Shown here: piece by piece, positions 5,498 through 7,526 of the stretch | Position numbering within the stretch: position 1 is the stretch's first letter | How the letters are laid out: every line of letters begins with the position of its first letter | Origin: Candidatus Sumerlaeota bacterium | GTDB lineage: Bacteria; Sumerlaeota; Sumerlaeia; UBA8349 | Length of the DNA stretch: 7,526 nt | Direction: 5' to 3' | Assembly: GCA_003501375.1 (NCBI GenBank) | Contig: DNPO01000236.1 | Coordinates: 1-7,526, forward strand | Program-made: the position numbers and the translations under genes | Notes under the pieces: generated by a model | Told to the model about the DNA's origin: nothing | Database searches by the model: none | Seen by the model: the letters and a program-made list of their open reading frames with translations, nothing else

Positions 5498-5670
5498 CCC
5501 CTTTATCCGCAGATTTCGCAGATGACGCAGATTAACTACAACAACAATTTTTTAACCACAGATGGATACCGGTCAAATTTGCTAAATCATGTTACCATTG
5601 CAGTTTTTTGTATCTGTGGTTTATTCTTTGGGGTTAATCTGCGGCATCTGCGCAATCTGCGGATAGGGGG
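5498..5670. repeat. Nested inverted repeat of CGCAGAT words, possible terminator
   Basis: The outer arms 5505-5535 and 5634-5664 are 31 bases each and complementary at 29 positions. The pairing extends outward through CCCC (5498-5501) and GGGG (5666-5670). Each arm contains CGCAGAT or its complement three times at an exact 9-base period: 5508, 5517 and 5526 on the left, 5637, 5646 and 5655 on the right. An inner inverted repeat pairs AACCACAGAT (5554-5563) with ATCTGTGGTT (5612-5621), leaving a 48-base AT-rich loop. A T-rich run (5671-5681) follows, so on the plus strand it can terminate the dedA operon. From general knowledge, words of this kind recur between genes in many environmental bacteria, often mis-annotated as small proteins. 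A spurious 71-codon frame (5468-5683) spans it. Confidence 0.88.
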
Positions 5671-5696
5671 TTTGTTTTTTTAGAGAGGTTGTCTTT

Positions 5697-6857
5697 ATGA
5701 ACACCCCCCGTTTGTTTCTTCTCACGGATGATTTCTTGCCGCACCAAGGCGGGTCGCGTGTGTATTACCATGAATTGTTGTCGCGGTTGGAGGGTGTGGA
5801 TTGCCGGGTTTTGACGCGCCAGCAGGAGGGCGATGCGGCTTTTGACGAGCGACAGGTTTATCAGGTGGAGCGCATGGGTTTAAGTGCGTGGGAGTTTTTG
5901 AAACCGCTGCGGATGCAGTTCCTGCCTATTTATGTGCGGCTATTGTGGCGAACGATTCGGACGATACGGCGTTTCAAGCCAACCGTCTTAGTTGCGGGGG
6001 AATTGGTTCCAACCGGACCGGTGGCGGCGTTGTGTGCGCGATGGTTTCGCATCCCGTTGGTAGTTTTTACGCATGCGGAAGGGCCGCCGACCATTGGGCG
6101 TACGCGTTTTCAATCGCGTCTGGCGCGCTGGGCGTGCGGGCAGGCGCGGTGGGTGATTGCTGCCTCGGATAATGCGCAGGATGGGCTGGTGCGTTGGCTG
6201 GGGGTTCCGGTGGAGAAGATTGAAGTGGTGTTGCCGGGCGTCAGCGAGGAACATTTTGAGGAACGGTTCCGCGCACGACCTGGCCAGAAGATGGATGAAA
6301 TCACACTGTTATCCGTGTCGCGGCTGATTGAACGCAAGGGTCATCGAACGGTGTTGGAGGCGTTGCCGGAACTGATACGGGATTTTCCTGGGATGCGCTA
6401 TGTGGTTGTCGGAACGGGGCCGTTGGAAAATGAGTTGCGGGCGTTGGCGCATGATTTAGGGGTCGCGAGCCAGGTGCGTTTTGCAGGCAAGGTAGATGCG
6501 CTGGGGCTGATGGCGGCTTATGCTGCGGCGGACTGCTTTGTGTTGCCCAATATGGACAATGCGGAAACAGGCGATACCGAGGGATTTGGTATTGTGTTTG
6601 GGGAAGCGGCTGCGCACGGGGTGCCAGTGGTGGGGGGCAGAGCGGGGGGCACCACACATTCGATTCGCGATGGTGAAACGGGATTTCGTGTGGATGGCGC
6701 CAATGTGAAAGCGGTGGCAGATGCGGTGCGGCGGATTTTTCGCAACGGTGGGCTGTATGCGCGGACGTATGGCGAGGCGGGACGGCAAATGGCGGAACGG
6801 GAATTCCATTGGTCTGGAAGAGCCAAACGATTTAAGCAGATTGTTTTTCCAGGATAA
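5697..6857 (+). CDS. Glycosyltransferase family 4 (GT-B fold, PimB/WaaG-like)
   Basis: This 386-residue retaining glycosyltransferase transfers a sugar from a nucleotide donor to a lipid or glycan acceptor, probably at the cytoplasmic face of the membrane. The N-terminal acceptor domain opens with a strand and the glycine loop PHQGGSRVYYHEL (15-27), and has His126 in FTHAEGP (124-130). The C-terminal donor domain shows LSVSRLIERKGHRTVLEAL (205-223) with conserved Arg209 and Lys214, VVVGTGPLENEL (236-247), RFAGKV (261-266) and the EX7E signature EGFGIVFGE (295-303), followed by HGVPVVGGRAGGTTHSI (307-323). The motif set is closest to PimB-type mannosyltransferases, but donor and acceptor cannot be read from the sequence. 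Basic, hydrophobic segments at about 68-92 suggest peripheral membrane contact. The start is supported by GAGAGG 8 bases upstream. The methyltransferase gene starts 14 bp after its stop, so the two form an operon, perhaps of surface-glycan synthesis. Confidence 0.92.
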   Translation: MNTPRLFLLTDDFLPHQGGSRVYYHELLSRLEGVDCRVLTRQQEGDAAFDERQVYQVERMGLSAWEFLKPLRMQFLPIYVRLLWRTIRTIRRFKPTVLVAGELVPTGPVAALCARWFRIPLVVFTHAEGPPTIGRTRFQSRLARWACGQARWVIAASDNAQDGLVRWLGVPVEKIEVVLPGVSEEHFEERFRARPGQKMDEITLLSVSRLIERKGHRTVLEALPELIRDFPGMRYVVVGTGPLENELRALAHDLGVASQVRFAGKVDALGLMAAYAAADCFVLPNMDNAETGDTEGFGIVFGEAAAHGVPVVGGRAGGTTHSIRDGETGFRVDGANVKAVADAVRRIFRNGGLYARTYGEAGRQMAEREFHWSGRAKRFKQIVFPG

Positions 6858-6871
6858 AAGGATGGTTGCGC

Positions 6872-7526
6872 ATGGATCAACAGACGCTGGTGCAAAAAGT
6901 TCGTGGGCTGTGGGATTTATACGAACCCATTTATCAGGAGTTTACGCCCTACCCTCTCTATTTTGAGGTTCGGAGCGTCGAATTCTTATTGCTAACGTTG
7001 CGCTTGCGGCAACAGTTTCCGACCTTGCACTGGAACCATGTGCTGGAGGTCGGGTGCGGGTGCGGATTTAGTTTGCAACTTTGGAACCTATTAGCCGATG
7101 AGGTGAGCGGGGTGGATCAGCCGGGGGTGATTCCGACGGCGGAAAAACTGGCGGCGCGGCATCCTGAAAATCGGGAGCGGGTGCATTTGTTCGGGGGGGC
7201 GGGGGAGGATTTGTCGATGCTTGCCGGGCAACGTTTTGATCTGGTGGTCACGCAGTATGCGTTTGAACATTTCCAGAGTATGGAGCGGGCGCTGGAGCAG
7301 ATTCATGGGGTGCTGGCCCCCGGGGGGTGTGCGGTGCATGTTTTGCCGAATATTACCGATCGGCATGCGTGGCATATTATTTACCGGACGGAAACGAGTT
7401 GGTGGCGGCGGTTGCGAGAGTCGTGGCGGCGAAGGGGGAAGAAGGCAACGCTGATGAATCCGTTCACGTACACGCCACCGCACGACCCAACGCGGGGAGA
7501 TTTTGAGGGGGAGCATGCCAACTATT
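6872..7526 (+). CDS. Class I SAM-dependent methyltransferase, C-terminus cut by window edge
   Basis: 218 residues are visible, and no stop occurs before the right edge. The Rossmann methyltransferase core shows motif I LEVGCGCGFSLQLW (58-71), which binds S-adenosylmethionine, the acidic loop VDQPG (81-85) after the next strand, and FDLVVTQYAFEHF (122-134) with the typical EHF of Methyltransf_11-like enzymes. LAPGGCAVHVLPN (148-160) is the last recognisable core strand. An N-terminal helical extension of about 50 residues precedes the core, and a very basic Trp/Arg-rich segment (177-191) follows, possibly a membrane- or phosphate-binding patch. The start is supported by AAGGA 9 bases upstream; the earlier ATG at 6862 is out of frame. 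Being 14 bp behind a GT4 glycosyltransferase gene, it most likely methylates a glycan, lipid or sugar intermediate, but the substrate is inferred only from context. Confidence 0.88.
   Translation, partial: MDQQTLVQKVRGLWDLYEPIYQEFTPYPLYFEVRSVEFLLLTLRLRQQFPTLHWNHVLEVGCGCGFSLQLWNLLADEVSGVDQPGVIPTAEKLAARHPENRERVHLFGGAGEDLSMLAGQRFDLVVTQYAFEHFQSMERALEQIHGVLAPGGCAVHVLPNITDRHAWHIIYRTETSWWRRLRESWRRRGKKATLMNPFTYTPPHDPTRGDFEGEHANY

Noticed and set aside
5508..5661. CRISPR-like array because of regularly spaced repeats
   Set aside because: The words are 7 bases at 9-base spacing with no unique spacers of CRISPR size, the two arms are inverted relative to each other, and no cas gene is nearby.
5468..5683. 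A 71-codon plus-strand frame between dedA2 and the glycosyltransferase
   Set aside because: Its sequence is a direct translation of the 9-base repeat words on both arms (PQISQMTQI on one side, NLRHLRNLRI on the other). It lacks a ribosome site and is best explained as an artefact of the inverted repeat.

Overview
The window reads as a stretch of chromosome from a Gram-negative-type environmental or gut bacterium of moderately high GC. The intergenic repeat words, the divergent membrane pyrophosphatase and the gene mix suggest the PVC superphylum (Kiritimatiellota, Lentisphaerota or Verrucomicrobiota). That placement is an impression from family resemblance, not a demonstrated assignment. No insertion sequence, phage gene, CRISPR array, tRNA or rRNA is visible.

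Layout. On the minus strand, a purine nucleoside phosphorylase gene (3' end cut by the left edge, 1-640) lies downstream of a small UPF0235/YggU-family gene (701-1006); a TTATAAG-rich palindromic repeat sits between them. A 391-bp divergent intergenic region (1007-1397) follows. It holds a minus-strand promoter, a palindromic operator-like site, a TATAAT promoter and a GC-rich structured leader. The leader precedes an 833-residue membrane-bound ion-translocating pyrophosphatase (hppA, 1398-3899), the largest gene here. A very large nested hairpin with a U-tract (3921-4007) ends that unit. A new promoter (4064-4091) leads two consecutive DedA-family membrane protein genes (4170-4733 and 4753-5466), separated by a 173-bp nested inverted repeat (5498-5670) from a GT4 glycosyltransferase gene (5697-6857). 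A class I SAM-dependent methyltransferase gene (6872 to the right edge) follows 14 bp later.

How the genes might fit together. The pyrophosphatase turns cytosolic PPi, a by-product of polymer and nucleotide synthesis, into an ion gradient. DedA-family proteins are membrane transporters or lipid scramblases/flippases, several of which depend on the proton-motive force. The glycosyltransferase and methyltransferase look like the start of a surface glycan or glycolipid cluster. These are separate transcription units, and the functional link is only plausible. The minus-strand pair belongs to purine salvage plus a conserved gene of unknown role.

The most unusual features are three intergenic elements of similar design. 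A short word is iterated on the left arm and its complement on the right arm, but each element uses a different word (TTATAAG, GCCAAG, CGCAGAT). The other notable feature is the divergent pyrophosphatase. It lacks the family's DLVGKVE signature yet keeps the catalytic acidic residues, carries a lysine at the K+-independence position, and starts with a probable signal peptide.
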